DNA from: REEB85 sp018971455
Lineage (GTDB): Bacteria > Pseudomonadota > Alphaproteobacteria > Acetobacterales > Acetobacteraceae
DNA: 13,074 bases
Direction: 5' to 3'
Assembly (NCBI GenBank): GCA_028871195.1
Contig: JAGWNT010000103.1
Coordinates: 1 to 13,074, forward strand
Shown: positions 1 to 7,698 of the stretch, one piece after another
Layout: each line of letters opens with the position of its first letter
How positions within the stretch are numbered: the first letter of the stretch is position 1
The notes under the pieces: model-generated
Seen by the model: the letters and a program-made list of their open reading frames with translations, nothing else
The model's database searches: none
What the model was told of the DNA's origin: nothing
Position numbers and translations under genes: made by a program

Positions 1-933
1 CGGCCGGTGACGCCGCGCCGGCTCGGGCCGCCGGCCCTGCCGCCCACGCTCGCGGTGGGCGAGGCGATCGCCTTCGCCATCGGCCATCTGGGCGATGTCA
101 TGCACCACTACGCCGCCGCCATCGGAGCGCCCGGCGATGACGGCGAGCCGGTGCACCAGATGCGCGTCGCCCTGCGCCGGCTGCGCTCGGCGCTGGCGCT
201 CTTCCGCCCGGCCTGCGGCACCGCCGACCCGGCGCTGGCCGAGGCGCGCGACCTGCTGCGGGCCTTGGGCGGCGTGCACGGCCCGGCGCGCGACTGGCAC
301 GTGTTCCTCGCCGGCGGCCTGCGCCAGGCCCATGCGGCGTTTCCCGAAGAGCCCGCCCTCCTCCGCCTGCTGGACACCGCCGCGCGGCGCCGGCGCGAGG
401 CCTACCAGGCGGTCCGCGCGTTTCTGGACGGGGCGGAGTTCCGCCGGCTCGGCGTCGTGCTGGCCTGCCTCGCCGCCGCGCCTGCCTGGCTGGCGCCCGA
501 TGCCGCCCGCCCGCCGGGCCAGCAGGCGGCCTTGGACAGCCCGCTCGCCGAATTCGCCGCCCATGCCCTGGCGCGCCGGCGCGCCCGGCTGCTCTCCGCC
601 GGCCCCGACCTCGGCGCCCTGCCCGCCGCCGCCCGCCACGCCGCCCGGCTCAACGCCAAGCGCCTGCGCTATGCCTGCGAGCTCTTCGCCCCGCTATTCG
701 ACCGGCGCGATTCCGCCCGGATGATCCGCCGGCTGGCGGCATTGCAGGACGTGCTGGGGCGCGACAACGACACGGTGGTGGCCGCCGAGCTGCTCGCCGG
801 GCTGGGTCCGATCGGCCGCGGCCACGCCGCCGGGCTGGTGCGCGGCCATCTCGCTGCGCGCAGCGATGCCGAGGAGGAGGATCTGGCCCATGCGTGGCGC
901 CGGGTGCGCCGCGCCGAGCCGTTCTGGTCGTGA
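1..933 (+). CDS. CHAD domain protein, 5' end outside the window
   Basis: This is a CHAD (conserved histidine alpha-helical domain) protein. CHAD proteins are helical bundles with conserved basic residues that bind polyphosphate or other polyanions. The first signature, HQMRVALRRLRSAL, begins about 50 residues after the GTG at position 7, and its His and Arg residues are the conserved ones. The second half carries AKRLRYACELF and LQDVLGRDNDTVVAAELL, the matching C-terminal CHAD motif. The frame is open to the left edge with no stop before the GTG at 7, so the visible 308 residues are probably the C-terminal part of a longer protein. Many CHAD proteins have an N-terminal CYTH phosphohydrolase domain, which would lie upstream; that is an inference. 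The gene converges on yajC with a 31-base gap that holds no clear terminator. The CHAD call is confident; the biological role is not. Confidence 0.88.
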   Translation, partial: RPVTPRRLGPPALPPTLAVGEAIAFAIGHLGDVMHHYAAAIGAPGDDGEPVHQMRVALRRLRSALALFRPACGTADPALAEARDLLRALGGVHGPARDWHVFLAGGLRQAHAAFPEEPALLRLLDTAARRRREAYQAVRAFLDGAEFRRLGVVLACLAAAPAWLAPDAARPPGQQAALDSPLAEFAAHALARRRARLLSAGPDLGALPAAARHAARLNAKRLRYACELFAPLFDRRDSARMIRRLAALQDVLGRDNDTVVAAELLAGLGPIGRGHAAGLVRGHLAARSDAEEEDLAHAWRRVRRAEPFWS

Positions 934-964
934 CGGCGCGGCGCGGATCGCCCCGCAGAGAGGA

Positions 965-1315
965 TCAGCCCTTGGCGTCGTTCGCCGCCCCCGGACGGAT
1001 GACGCTGGTGATGGTGTCGCGCAGCACGCTGACGCGCAGGTTGGAGGCGATCTCGACCTCGATCTCCTGGCTCTTGGAGTCGGCCGGCGGCACTTTCTGC
1101 ACGGTGCCGAGGATGCCGCCGCCGGTGACCACGCGGTCGCCGCGCTTCAGCGCCGCGAGCATCGCCCTCATCTCCTTCTGGCGCTGCTGCTGCGGGCGGA
1201 TGAGCAGGAAGTAGAAGACGCCGAAAATCAGCACCAGCGGCAGGAACTGGCCGAACTGGCCGAATTGTTCGAGGAAGCCGCCGGCCGTCTGCGCATAGGC
1301 GGGGGAGATGAGCAT
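965..1315 (-). CDS. yajC: Preprotein translocase accessory subunit YajC
   Basis: YajC is a small inner-membrane protein that associates with the SecDF complex and the SecYEG translocon. The 116-residue product has the usual family length. It has a short N-terminal stretch, one hydrophobic segment at about residues 22-39 (FLPLVLIFGVFYFLLI), and then the diagnostic RPQQQRQKEM motif. A soluble domain follows with LKRGDRVVTGGGILGTV, also typical. The start at 1315 gives the normal N-terminus and lies about 27 bases below a candidate promoter start site; the Shine-Dalgarno match is weak. In many bacteria yajC is followed directly by secD and secF. Here the next gene downstream is the convergent CHAD gene, so secDF is not co-transcribed immediately after it. 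The divergent neighbour is a DUF815 ATPase. Confidence 0.96.
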   Translation of the reverse strand: MLISPAYAQTAGGFLEQFGQFGQFLPLVLIFGVFYFLLIRPQQQRQKEMRAMLAALKRGDRVVTGGGILGTVQKVPPADSKSQEIEVEIASNLRVSVLRDTITSVIRPGAANDAKG

Positions 1316-1348
1316 GAATGGGTTCCGGGTTGCGGTGGATCGGGCGGG

Positions 1349-1376
1349 ACCATAGTTTCCGCCCCTCGCACGTCAA
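1349..1376 (-). promoter_or_regulatory. Candidate sigma70-type promoter for yajC
   Basis: Read on the minus strand, TTGACG (1371-1376) is followed after 16 bases by TATGGT (1349-1354). The first differs from the -35 consensus at one base. The second keeps the important first TA and final T of the -10 box. A start site near 1342 would leave a leader of about 27 bases before the yajC ATG. The element lies in the 82-base divergent gap with the DUF815 gene, so it may overlap that gene's control region. It is a pattern match only. Confidence 0.55.
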
Positions 1377-1397
1377 GCGCCCCGAAAGAGCCCTGCC

Positions 1398-2291
1398 ATG
1401 GACCCCGATCTCCGCGCGGCCGTGACCCGCATCGCCGCCGCCCTCGAACGCCTGGCCCCGCCGCCGCCGGCGCCGGTCGATCTCACCGCCGCCGACGCCT
1501 TCGTCTGGCATCCGGCGCAATCCCGCGCCAAGGGGGCCGATGTCGGCGGCGCCCATCTCGCCCCGGTCCGGCGCGTCGCGCGCGTCGAGATCGCCCTGCT
1601 CAAGGGCATCGAGCGGCAGAAGCACATTCTGCTGGAGAACACGCGCCAGTTCGCCGCCGGCCACCCGGCCAACAATGCCATGCTGTGGGGCGCGCGCGGC
1701 ATGGGCAAATCCTCGCTGGTCAAGGCGGTGCACGCCGAGACCAACGCGGCACGGCCCGGCAGCCTGAAACTGATCGAGATCCATCGCGAGGATATCGCGA
1801 GCCTGCCCGAGCTGCTCGCGCTGCTGCGCGGCGCGGGGGCGGAGGGTGCCGCGCAACGCTGCCTGATCTTCTGCGACGACCTCTCGTTCGAGCGCGAGGA
1901 CGCCGACTACAAGGCGTTGAAGTCGGTGCTCGATGGCGGCATCGAGGGGAGGCCCGAGAACGTGCTGTTCTACGCCACCTCCAATCGCCGCCACCTGATG
2001 CCGCGCGACATGATCGAGAACGAGCGCAGCACGGCGATCAACCCGTCCGAGGCGACGGAGGAGAAAGTCTCGCTGTCGGACCGGTTCGGCCTGTGGATCG
2101 GGTTTCACAACTGCGACCAGGACATGTTCTTCGCCATGATCGAGGGCTATGCCGGCGCCATGGGCCTGCCGGTCGCGGCCGAGGAGCTGCACCGCCAGGC
2201 GGTCGAATGGTCGGTCACGCGCGGCGGGCGGTCCGGGCGCGTCGCCTGGCAGTTCATCCAGGACCTCGCCGGGCGGCTCGGCGCGGCGTAG
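1398..2291 (+). CDS. DUF815 family AAA-type ATP-binding protein
   Basis: This 297-residue protein is a P-loop ATPase of the DUF815 family, whose cellular role is not established. The Walker A motif GARGMGKSSLVKA is at about residues 97-109. A Walker B-like CLIFCDDLSFE follows at about 155-165, and a sensor-type stretch VLFYATSNRRHLMPRDM lies near 190-206. The remainder, including the segment LSDRFGLWIGFHNCDQD, looks like the family's helical C-terminal part. The ATG is preceded by AAAGAG at a 7-base distance, a plausible ribosome binding site. The gene diverges from yajC, and as I recall DUF815 genes often sit beside yajC-secDF in alphaproteobacteria, so a link to membrane protein export or assembly is possible but unproven. 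Ald follows 63 bases downstream on the same strand. Confidence 0.88.
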   Translation: MDPDLRAAVTRIAAALERLAPPPPAPVDLTAADAFVWHPAQSRAKGADVGGAHLAPVRRVARVEIALLKGIERQKHILLENTRQFAAGHPANNAMLWGARGMGKSSLVKAVHAETNAARPGSLKLIEIHREDIASLPELLALLRGAGAEGAAQRCLIFCDDLSFEREDADYKALKSVLDGGIEGRPENVLFYATSNRRHLMPRDMIENERSTAINPSEATEEKVSLSDRFGLWIGFHNCDQDMFFAMIEGYAGAMGLPVAAEELHRQAVEWSVTRGGRSGRVAWQFIQDLAGRLGAA

Positions 2292-2354
2292 CCTCCGCCC
2301 GCTGCGCTCACCATCGTTCCACTCCATCCCCGTTTCACCAACCAAGGACAGGCC

Positions 2355-3473
2355 ATGAAGATCGGCGTTCCCAAGGAAATCAAGACGCATGAATACCGCG
2401 TGGGGCTGACCCCCGCGGCAGTGCGCGAGCTGGTCGGCCATGGCCACCAGGTGACGGTGCAGCGGGATGCCGCCGCCGGCATCGGCTTCGCCGACGAGGC
2501 CTATCGCGCCGCCGGCGCGGCGATCGCCGCCGACGCGGCGGAGGTGTTCGCGGGTGCGGACATGATCGTGAAGGTCAAGGAGCCGCAGCCCTCGGAGATT
2601 GCCAGCCTGCGGCCCGGGCAGATCCTGTTCACCTATTTGCATCTCGCCGCCGACAAGGCGCAGACCGAGGGGCTGATGGCCTCGGGGGCGACCTGCATCG
2701 CCTATGAAACGGTCACCGACGCGCGCGGCGCGCTGCCGCTGCTGGCGCCGATGAGCGAGGTGGCGGGGCGCATGTCCGTGCAGGTCGGCGCCCATTGCCT
2801 GGAGAAGGAGCAGGGCGGCGCCGGCGTGCTGCTCGGCGGCGTGCCGGGCGTGCCGGCCGGGCGCGTGGTGGTGCTGGGCGGCGGCGTGTCGGGCACCAAT
2901 GCGGCGCGCATGGCGATCGGTGTCGGCGCCAACGTCACCGTCATCGACCGTTCGATCACCCGGCTGAAGGAGCTCGACCAGCAATTCGGCGCGCAGCTGC
3001 ACACGCAGTTCTCCACCACCGCGGCGATCGAGCAGGCGGTGATCGAGGCCGACCTGGTGATCGGCGCGGTGCTGGTGCCGGGTGCGGCGGCGCCCAAGCT
3101 GGTCAGCCGCGCCATGGTCGCGGCGATGCGCCCGGGCTCGGTGGTGGTCGATATCGCCATCGACCAGGGCGGCTGCCTCGAGACCAGCCGGCCGACCTCG
3201 CACGCCCAGCCGACCTATGTGGAGGCGGGCGTGGTGCATTATTGCGTAACCAACATGCCGGGTGCCGTGGCGCGCACCTCCACGCTCGCGCTCGGCAACG
3301 CCACCCTGCCTTTCGTGCTGGCGCTGGCCGGGCGCGGCTGGCGCGAGGCGCTGCGCGCGGATGAGCATCTGCGCAACGGGCTGAACGTGCATGACGGCAT
3401 GGTGACCTACGCGGCGGTCGCGCAAGATCTCGCCCTGCCCTACCGCGCCGCCGACGCCGTGCTGGCGGCATAG
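2355..3473 (+). CDS. ald: Alanine dehydrogenase
   Basis: The enzyme reversibly deaminates L-alanine to pyruvate and ammonia with NAD. The 372-residue length is normal for the family. The N-terminus MKIGVPKEIKTHEYRVGLTP is diagnostic. Residues matching the known active-site set are visible at the expected positions: Arg15, Lys75, His96 and Asp270. The NAD-binding Rossmann loop is VVVLGGGVSGTNAARMA at about 171-187. AAGGA six bases before the ATG is a good ribosome binding site. KynA begins only 5 bases after the stop, so the two are almost certainly one transcript. This fits chemistry: kynureninase in tryptophan breakdown releases alanine. No Lrp/AsnC-type regulator, a common ald neighbour, is present. 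The 63-base gap upstream shows no convincing promoter, so transcription from the DUF815 gene may continue into it. Confidence 0.97.
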   Translation: MKIGVPKEIKTHEYRVGLTPAAVRELVGHGHQVTVQRDAAAGIGFADEAYRAAGAAIAADAAEVFAGADMIVKVKEPQPSEIASLRPGQILFTYLHLAADKAQTEGLMASGATCIAYETVTDARGALPLLAPMSEVAGRMSVQVGAHCLEKEQGGAGVLLGGVPGVPAGRVVVLGGGVSGTNAARMAIGVGANVTVIDRSITRLKELDQQFGAQLHTQFSTTAAIEQAVIEADLVIGAVLVPGAAAPKLVSRAMVAAMRPGSVVVDIAIDQGGCLETSRPTSHAQPTYVEAGVVHYCVTNMPGAVARTSTLALGNATLPFVLALAGRGWREALRADEHLRNGLNVHDGMVTYAAVAQDLALPYRAADAVLAA

Positions 3474-3478
3474 CGCCG

Positions 3479-4306
3479 ATGACGACGCGCGCCGAGGAGT
3501 CGATGCACCAGAACATCGAGGCCGCCGAGACCTATGGCGGCTATCTCGATCTGGACCGGCTGCTCGGCGCGCAGCATCCGCGCTCCGGCGAGCATGACGA
3601 GATGCTGTTCATCGTCATCCACCAGGCCTCGGAACTGTGGATCAAGCTGCTGCTGCACGAGCTGGCGGCGCTGCGGGCCGATATCCGCGCCGGACAGCTT
3701 GCGCCCAGCCTGAAGATTTTCGCGCGCATCGGCCGCGTGCAGATGCAGCTCATCCAGTCCTGGGACGTGCTCTCCACCCTGACGCCGCATGATTACGGGC
3801 GGCTGCGCCCCTATCTCGGCCCGAGCTCGGGCTTCCAGTCCCATCAGTACCGCCTGCTCGAATTCCTGCTCGGCAACAAGGATGCCGGCCTGATCGAGGT
3901 GCACCGCAGCCACCCCGATCGCTTCGCCCTGCTCGGCGAGGCGCTGGCCACGCCGAGCCTCTACGACGAGACGCTGCAACTCCTGGCGCGCCGCGGCATC
4001 GCGGTGCCGGCCGAGCGGCTGGCGCGGGACTGGCGGGAGCCCTATCGCGCGCATGAGGGGGTCGAGGCAGCCTGGCTCGAGGTCTATCGCGACGTGCAGA
4101 CGCACTGGGACCTCTACGACCTCGCCGAGAAGCTGGTCGATGTCGAGGACCGCTTTCAGCAATGGCGTTTCCGTCACCTCAAGACGGTGGCGCGCATCAT
4201 CGGCATGAAGGGCGGAACCGGCGGCAGTTCCGGCGTGCCCTTCCTGGCCCGCGCGCTCGATCTCAGCTTCTTCCCCGAATTATGGTCGCTGCGGACGAAG
4301 CTGTAG
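3479..4306 (+). CDS. kynA: Tryptophan 2,3-dioxygenase
   Basis: KynA is the heme enzyme that opens the indole ring of L-tryptophan to give N-formylkynurenine, the first step of the kynurenine pathway. The protein has 275 residues, the usual bacterial length. FIVIHQASELWIKLLLHEL at about residues 44-62 contains His48, equivalent to the active-site histidine of the family. FRHLKTVARIIGMKGGTGG contains His233, the expected proximal heme ligand, followed by the substrate-binding GTGGSSGV loop. The first ATG at 3479 has no clear ribosome binding site. An in-frame ATG at 3503 has GAGGAG only 3 bases upstream and is an alternative start that removes eight non-conserved residues. The gene follows ald by 5 bases. 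Its stop codon lies one base from the stop of the convergent oxidoreductase gene. KynU and kynB, needed for the next steps, are not in the window. Confidence 0.97.
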   Translation: MTTRAEESMHQNIEAAETYGGYLDLDRLLGAQHPRSGEHDEMLFIVIHQASELWIKLLLHELAALRADIRAGQLAPSLKIFARIGRVQMQLIQSWDVLSTLTPHDYGRLRPYLGPSSGFQSHQYRLLEFLLGNKDAGLIEVHRSHPDRFALLGEALATPSLYDETLQLLARRGIAVPAERLARDWREPYRAHEGVEAAWLEVYRDVQTHWDLYDLAEKLVDVEDRFQQWRFRHLKTVARIIGMKGGTGGSSGVPFLARALDLSFFPELWSLRTKL

Positions 4307-4307
4307 T

Positions 4308-5474
4308 TCAGACGATGTTGCGTTCGATCAACGGACGCTTTTCCAGCAACCGCGCGAAGCCGAGCGGCGAGAGGTCGAGGCTTCGATAGCCGCCCTCGGC
4401 GATGAGTTCGGCAACCCCCCGCCCGGTGGCCGGCGAGTGCTGCATGCCGTGGCCGCTGAAGCCCGTGGCGAAGATGAGGTTCGGCGCCGCCGGATGCGGG
4501 CCGATGAAGGCGTTGTGGTCGAACAGGTTCAGCTCGTAATACCCGGCCCAGGAACTGGTCAGCTTCAATGCCTCGAAGGCGGGGACGCGGGCGGCCAGCA
4601 CCGGCCAGATCCGCTCGTGGAACATCGTCTCGTCCACCTCGAGCGGCGCATCGTCGGGATCGCTCTCGCCGTCGTCGGGTGAGCGGCCGCACAGGAACTG
4701 CGCGCCCTCCGGCCGCATCCAGATCCCGGTGGGGTCGATCAGCAGCGGGCAGCCCGGCAGGGCCTCGCGGCAGGCGACCACGAAGACCATGCGCTTGCGC
4801 GCCCGCACCGGCAGATCGATGCCCGCCCAGGCGGCGACGCGCGCCGACCAGGCGCCGGCGGCGTTGACCGCGACATCGCAATCAAGCACCCCGTCCTGAT
4901 CCAGCACCACGCCGCGGATGGCCTCTCCGGCGCGCCGCAGATCCACCGCCTCGCGCGCCAGATAGGTGACACCCAGGCTGCGCGCCTTGCGCCGCAGCGC
5001 CGCCAGCAGCGCCGGCCCGTCGAACCAGCCCTCGCCGCGCAGACCGAGGCTGCCTTCGACGATGCCGTCGGTGGCGAGCCAGGGAAAGCGCTCGGACAAC
5101 TCGCCCGGCCCGAGCAGCGCCATCGCCGCGCCGGCCGCGCGCTGCACCGCATGGTTGGCACGCAGCACATCCACCCCCGCGGCCGATGCGAGGAAGAGGT
5201 AGCCCGCCTCGCGCAGACCGAGCTGGGGCGCATCGCCATCCACCGCCAGCGCCGCCGGCGCCGCGCGCAGGAATTCGAGCCCGAAGCGCGACATGGCGAT
5301 GTTGAGCGGCGTGGAGAATTGCTGCCGGATGGAACTGGCCGACAGCGAGGAGGAGGCGATGCGGTACGTCGGGTCCCGCTCGATGACGGTGACGGCGAAG
5401 CCCCCGCGCAGGGCGAGGTGATAGGCGATGGAACTGCCAACCGCCCCGCCGCCGATGATGACGACGCGCCGCAT
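4308..5474 (-). CDS. FAD-dependent oxidoreductase, DAO superfamily, FOXRED1-like
   Basis: This 388-residue flavoprotein belongs to the D-amino acid oxidase/sarcosine oxidase superfamily. The FAD-binding fingerprint VVIIGGGAVGSSIAYHL lies at residues 4-20, with Glu32 at the end of the second strand placed to bind the FAD ribose. SSIRQQFSTPLNIAMS and the C-terminal FATGFSGHGMQHSPATGRGV are typical of the family. The tail LDLSPLGFARLLEKRPLIERN resembles the end of FOXRED1, a mitochondrial complex I assembly factor, more than that of classical D-amino acid oxidases; this rests on memory of the family. The start chosen gives the fingerprint at the very N-terminus and forms a TGATG stop-start overlap with the amidase gene. 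The frame stays open for 46 codons upstream, but that stretch is amidase coding sequence in another frame. It is the last gene of the minus-strand run. The substrate is unknown; a secondary or D-amino acid is plausible. Confidence 0.88.
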   Translation of the reverse strand: MRRVVIIGGGAVGSSIAYHLALRGGFAVTVIERDPTYRIASSSLSASSIRQQFSTPLNIAMSRFGLEFLRAAPAALAVDGDAPQLGLREAGYLFLASAAGVDVLRANHAVQRAAGAAMALLGPGELSERFPWLATDGIVEGSLGLRGEGWFDGPALLAALRRKARSLGVTYLAREAVDLRRAGEAIRGVVLDQDGVLDCDVAVNAAGAWSARVAAWAGIDLPVRARKRMVFVVACREALPGCPLLIDPTGIWMRPEGAQFLCGRSPDDGESDPDDAPLEVDETMFHERIWPVLAARVPAFEALKLTSSWAGYYELNLFDHNAFIGPHPAAPNLIFATGFSGHGMQHSPATGRGVAELIAEGGYRSLDLSPLGFARLLEKRPLIERNIV

Positions 5475-6862
5475 CACGCCACCACCGGCCATGGAAGCTG
5501 GGCGGGCCGCATCCGCTCCCACGCATGGGCCAGGCGCAGCACGCCGATATCGTCGAAGCGCCGGCCGACGATCTGCAGGCCGATCGGCAGGCCGCCCGCG
5601 GTGAAGCCGCAATTCACCGAGGCGGCCGGCTGGCCGGACATGTTGAAGGCGACGGTGAAGCCGATATGCTCGAAGGGCTTCGCCGGATCATTGGTCGGGC
5701 ACGGCCAGTCGGCGCGATAGGAGGGCATGGGCGCCGTCGGCGACAGCACGAAATCGAAGGGCTGGCACGCCTGCACGCTGGCCGCACTCATCTCGACGAT
5801 GCGGTTGAAGCCGCGATAGACCTCGAGCCCGGACAGGCCGCGCGCGCCCTCGATCCAGGCGCGGATGAAGGGCAGCACACGGTCCTGCCGCGCGGGCGGC
5901 AGGGTGGAGAAATCGGCCAGGGAGCGCGTGCGCCAGAACCGGTCGAGCCCGTCGAGCATCTCCGCGGTCAGGAACGGCTTCATCGGCACGATGGCGGCCC
6001 CGGCGCCGGCGAAGGCATGGGCGGCCGCCTGCACGGCGGCGGCGACCTCCGGCTCCACAGCCGCACCGATGCCCGTATGTTCGAGCAGGCCGATGCGCAG
6101 GCCGCGCAGGTCGATCTCGAGGTCCTGCCACGGAATCTCGGCCGGCGGCAGGCTCATGTGGTCGCGCGCGTCGGGCTGCGACAGCACCTTCATCAGCAGG
6201 GCGGAATCCGCCACGCTGCGCGTCATCGGCCCGGCGACACGGCCGATATAGGGCGGGTCGATCGGCACGCGCCCGGCGCTGGGCTTGAGGGCGAAGATGC
6301 CGCACCAGCCGGCGGGCAGGCGCACCGAGCCGCCGATATCGGTGCCTATATGCAACGGACCGTACCCCGCCGCCGCGGCCGCCGCGGCGCCGGCCGAGGA
6401 GCCGCCGGGATTGCACGCCGTGTTCCACGGGTTGCGGGCCAGCTTGTGGAAGCTCGAAAGCCCCGAGGACAGCATGCCGTAATCGGGCATGGTGGTCTTG
6501 CCCAGGATCACCGCGCCGGCCTCGCGCACGCGCGCCGCCGGCGGCGCATCGGCGGCGGCCGGCACCAATTCGCTCGCCGCCGTGCCGAGCGGAATCGCCG
6601 TGCCCCTGGTTGCGATGTTCTCCTTGATGGTGATGGGCACGCCGTCCAGCGCGCCCTGTGGCGCGCCGTTGCGCCAGCGGGCCTCCGACTCTCGCGCCGC
6701 CGCCATCGCGCCCGTCGGGTCGAGCGCCCAGGTGGCGGCCAGCACCGGCTCGCAGGCGGCGATGCGCGCCAGCACCGCCTGCGTCACCTCCACCGGTGAC
6801 AGCGTGCGGGCGGCGTAGGCGGCGAGCAGATCGACGGCGCTCAGATCGGGCAGTTCGCTCAC
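5474..6862 (-). CDS. Amidase signature family hydrolase
   Basis: The product is a 462-residue amidase-signature enzyme, a family that hydrolyses carboxamides by a Ser-cisSer-Lys triad. All three residues are visible: Lys80 in GVPITIKEN, the cis-serine in NPGGSSAG (Ser155), and the nucleophile Ser179 in GTDIGGSVR. ALKPSAGRVP follows, as in the family. The GTG at 6862 is chosen because AAGGA lies 7 bases upstream, the protein then has normal length, and the preceding permease stops just 11 bases earlier. The frame is open further upstream, but only through permease coding sequence. Position after two permeases and overlap with the oxidoreductase suggest it acts on an imported amide or N-acyl compound. 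It has no signal peptide, so it is cytoplasmic. GatA is a homologue, but no gatB or gatC is adjacent, which favours a catabolic role. Confidence 0.93.
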   Translation of the reverse strand: MSELPDLSAVDLLAAYAARTLSPVEVTQAVLARIAACEPVLAATWALDPTGAMAAARESEARWRNGAPQGALDGVPITIKENIATRGTAIPLGTAASELVPAAADAPPAARVREAGAVILGKTTMPDYGMLSSGLSSFHKLARNPWNTACNPGGSSAGAAAAAAAGYGPLHIGTDIGGSVRLPAGWCGIFALKPSAGRVPIDPPYIGRVAGPMTRSVADSALLMKVLSQPDARDHMSLPPAEIPWQDLEIDLRGLRIGLLEHTGIGAAVEPEVAAAVQAAAHAFAGAGAAIVPMKPFLTAEMLDGLDRFWRTRSLADFSTLPPARQDRVLPFIRAWIEGARGLSGLEVYRGFNRIVEMSAASVQACQPFDFVLSPTAPMPSYRADWPCPTNDPAKPFEHIGFTVAFNMSGQPAASVNCGFTAGGLPIGLQIVGRRFDDIGVLRLAHAWERMRPAQLPWPVVA

Positions 6863-6869
6863 GGGGACA

Positions 6870-6874
6870 TCCTT
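6870..6874 (-). promoter_or_regulatory. Ribosome binding site fixing the GTG start of the amidase
   Basis: On the minus strand AAGGA is followed by TGTCCCC and then GTG. The nearby ATG at 6870 is in another frame and runs straight into a stop, so this site supports the GTG at 6862 as the start. The site overlaps the end of the upstream permease stop codon region, which suggests coupled translation. Confidence 0.7.
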
Positions 6875-7698
6875 CAACGGCGGGTGGACAGGCGGGGATC
6901 GAGCACGTCGCGCAACCCGTCGCCGAGCAGGTTGAGCCCGAGCACGGCCAGGGTTATGGCGATGCCGGGGAACACCGCGAGCAGCGGGGCGTGATAGATG
7001 TAGGTCTGGGCATCGTTCAGCATGCGCCCCCAGCTCGGGAAGGGCGGCTGCGTGCCGAGCCCGACATAGGACAGGCCGGCATCGGCGATGATGGCGAGCG
7101 CGAACTGGATGGTGATCTGCACCACCAGAACGGCGGAGATGTTGGGCAGCACATGGCGCCGCATGATGCCCAGCTCGCCGCGGCCGGTGGCGCGCGCGGC
7201 CATGATGAAATCCTGCTCGCGCACCGCGAGGGCCGCCCCGCGGGTGACGCGCGCAAACACCGGAATGTTGAAGATGCCAATCGCCAGCATGGCATTTTCC
7301 GCACCCGGGCCGGCCAGGGCGGTGATCATCACCGCCGTCAGCAGCGCCGGGAAGGCGAAGGCGAGATCGCTCAGCCGCATCACCAGCGCGTCGGTCCAGC
7401 CGCCCGCGGCACTCGCCAGCGCGCCGAGCGGAATGCCGATCCCCGCCCCCACGCCCACCGCGATCAACGCCACCGACAGCGTGCTCTGCGCGCCGGCCAT
7501 CACCATGGAGAGCTCGTCGCGTCCGAACGCGTCGGTGCCCAGCGGATGCGCCCAGCCGGGTGCCGCCAGGCGATGGAGAATGTCGATCGCCGTCGGCGGA
7601 TAGGGGGTCCACAGGAGCGAGGTCAGCGCCATGGCGAGCAGGCCGAGGCTGAGCGCCGCGCCGATGGCCAGGTTGCGATGCCGCAGCACGCGCCTCAT
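6874..7698 (-). CDS. DppC-type ABC transporter permease
   Basis: This is the second inner-membrane permease of a peptide/nickel/opine-type ABC importer, 274 residues long. The N-terminal motif HPLGTDAFGRDELS at about residues 51-64 is a hallmark of DppC/OppC proteins. Hydrophobic segments follow the first at about 11-31, and the EAA loop that contacts the ATPase is at about 160-186 (DFIMAARATGRGELGIMRRH). The C-terminal NLLGDGLRDVLDPRL is also diagnostic. Its ATG overlaps the stop of the DppB-like gene in an ATGA, indicating translational coupling. The frame continues upstream without a stop through the neighbouring gene; that part is not real. The amidase starts 11 bases after the stop. No ATPase gene follows, which is unusual for this transporter type. 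Confidence 0.95.
   Translation of the reverse strand: MRRVLRHRNLAIGAALSLGLLAMALTSLLWTPYPPTAIDILHRLAAPGWAHPLGTDAFGRDELSMVMAGAQSTLSVALIAVGVGAGIGIPLGALASAAGGWTDALVMRLSDLAFAFPALLTAVMITALAGPGAENAMLAIGIFNIPVFARVTRGAALAVREQDFIMAARATGRGELGIMRRHVLPNISAVLVVQITIQFALAIIADAGLSYVGLGTQPPFPSWGRMLNDAQTYIYHAPLLAVFPGIAITLAVLGLNLLGDGLRDVLDPRLSTRR

Noticed and set aside
934..964. A terminator between the CHAD gene and yajC
   Set aside because: Only a short imperfect GC pairing is possible and there is no T-tract in either direction.
866..2392. A 508-codon plus-strand frame spanning the CHAD end, yajC and the DUF815 gene
   Set aside because: It covers parts of three real genes in other frames or on the other strand. 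Its product is low complexity without motifs.
669..3425. A 918-codon open frame on the minus strand running through yajC, the DUF815 gene and ald
   Set aside because: It is antisense to three well-supported genes or in another frame of them. Its translation is a low-complexity Arg/His/Gly/Ala mix with no motif, as expected for stop-free shadow frames in very GC-rich DNA.
6863..7612. A 250-residue N-terminal extension of the amidase
   Set aside because: It lies wholly within the DppC-like permease gene in another frame. The GTG at 6862 has a good ribosome binding site and gives the normal length.
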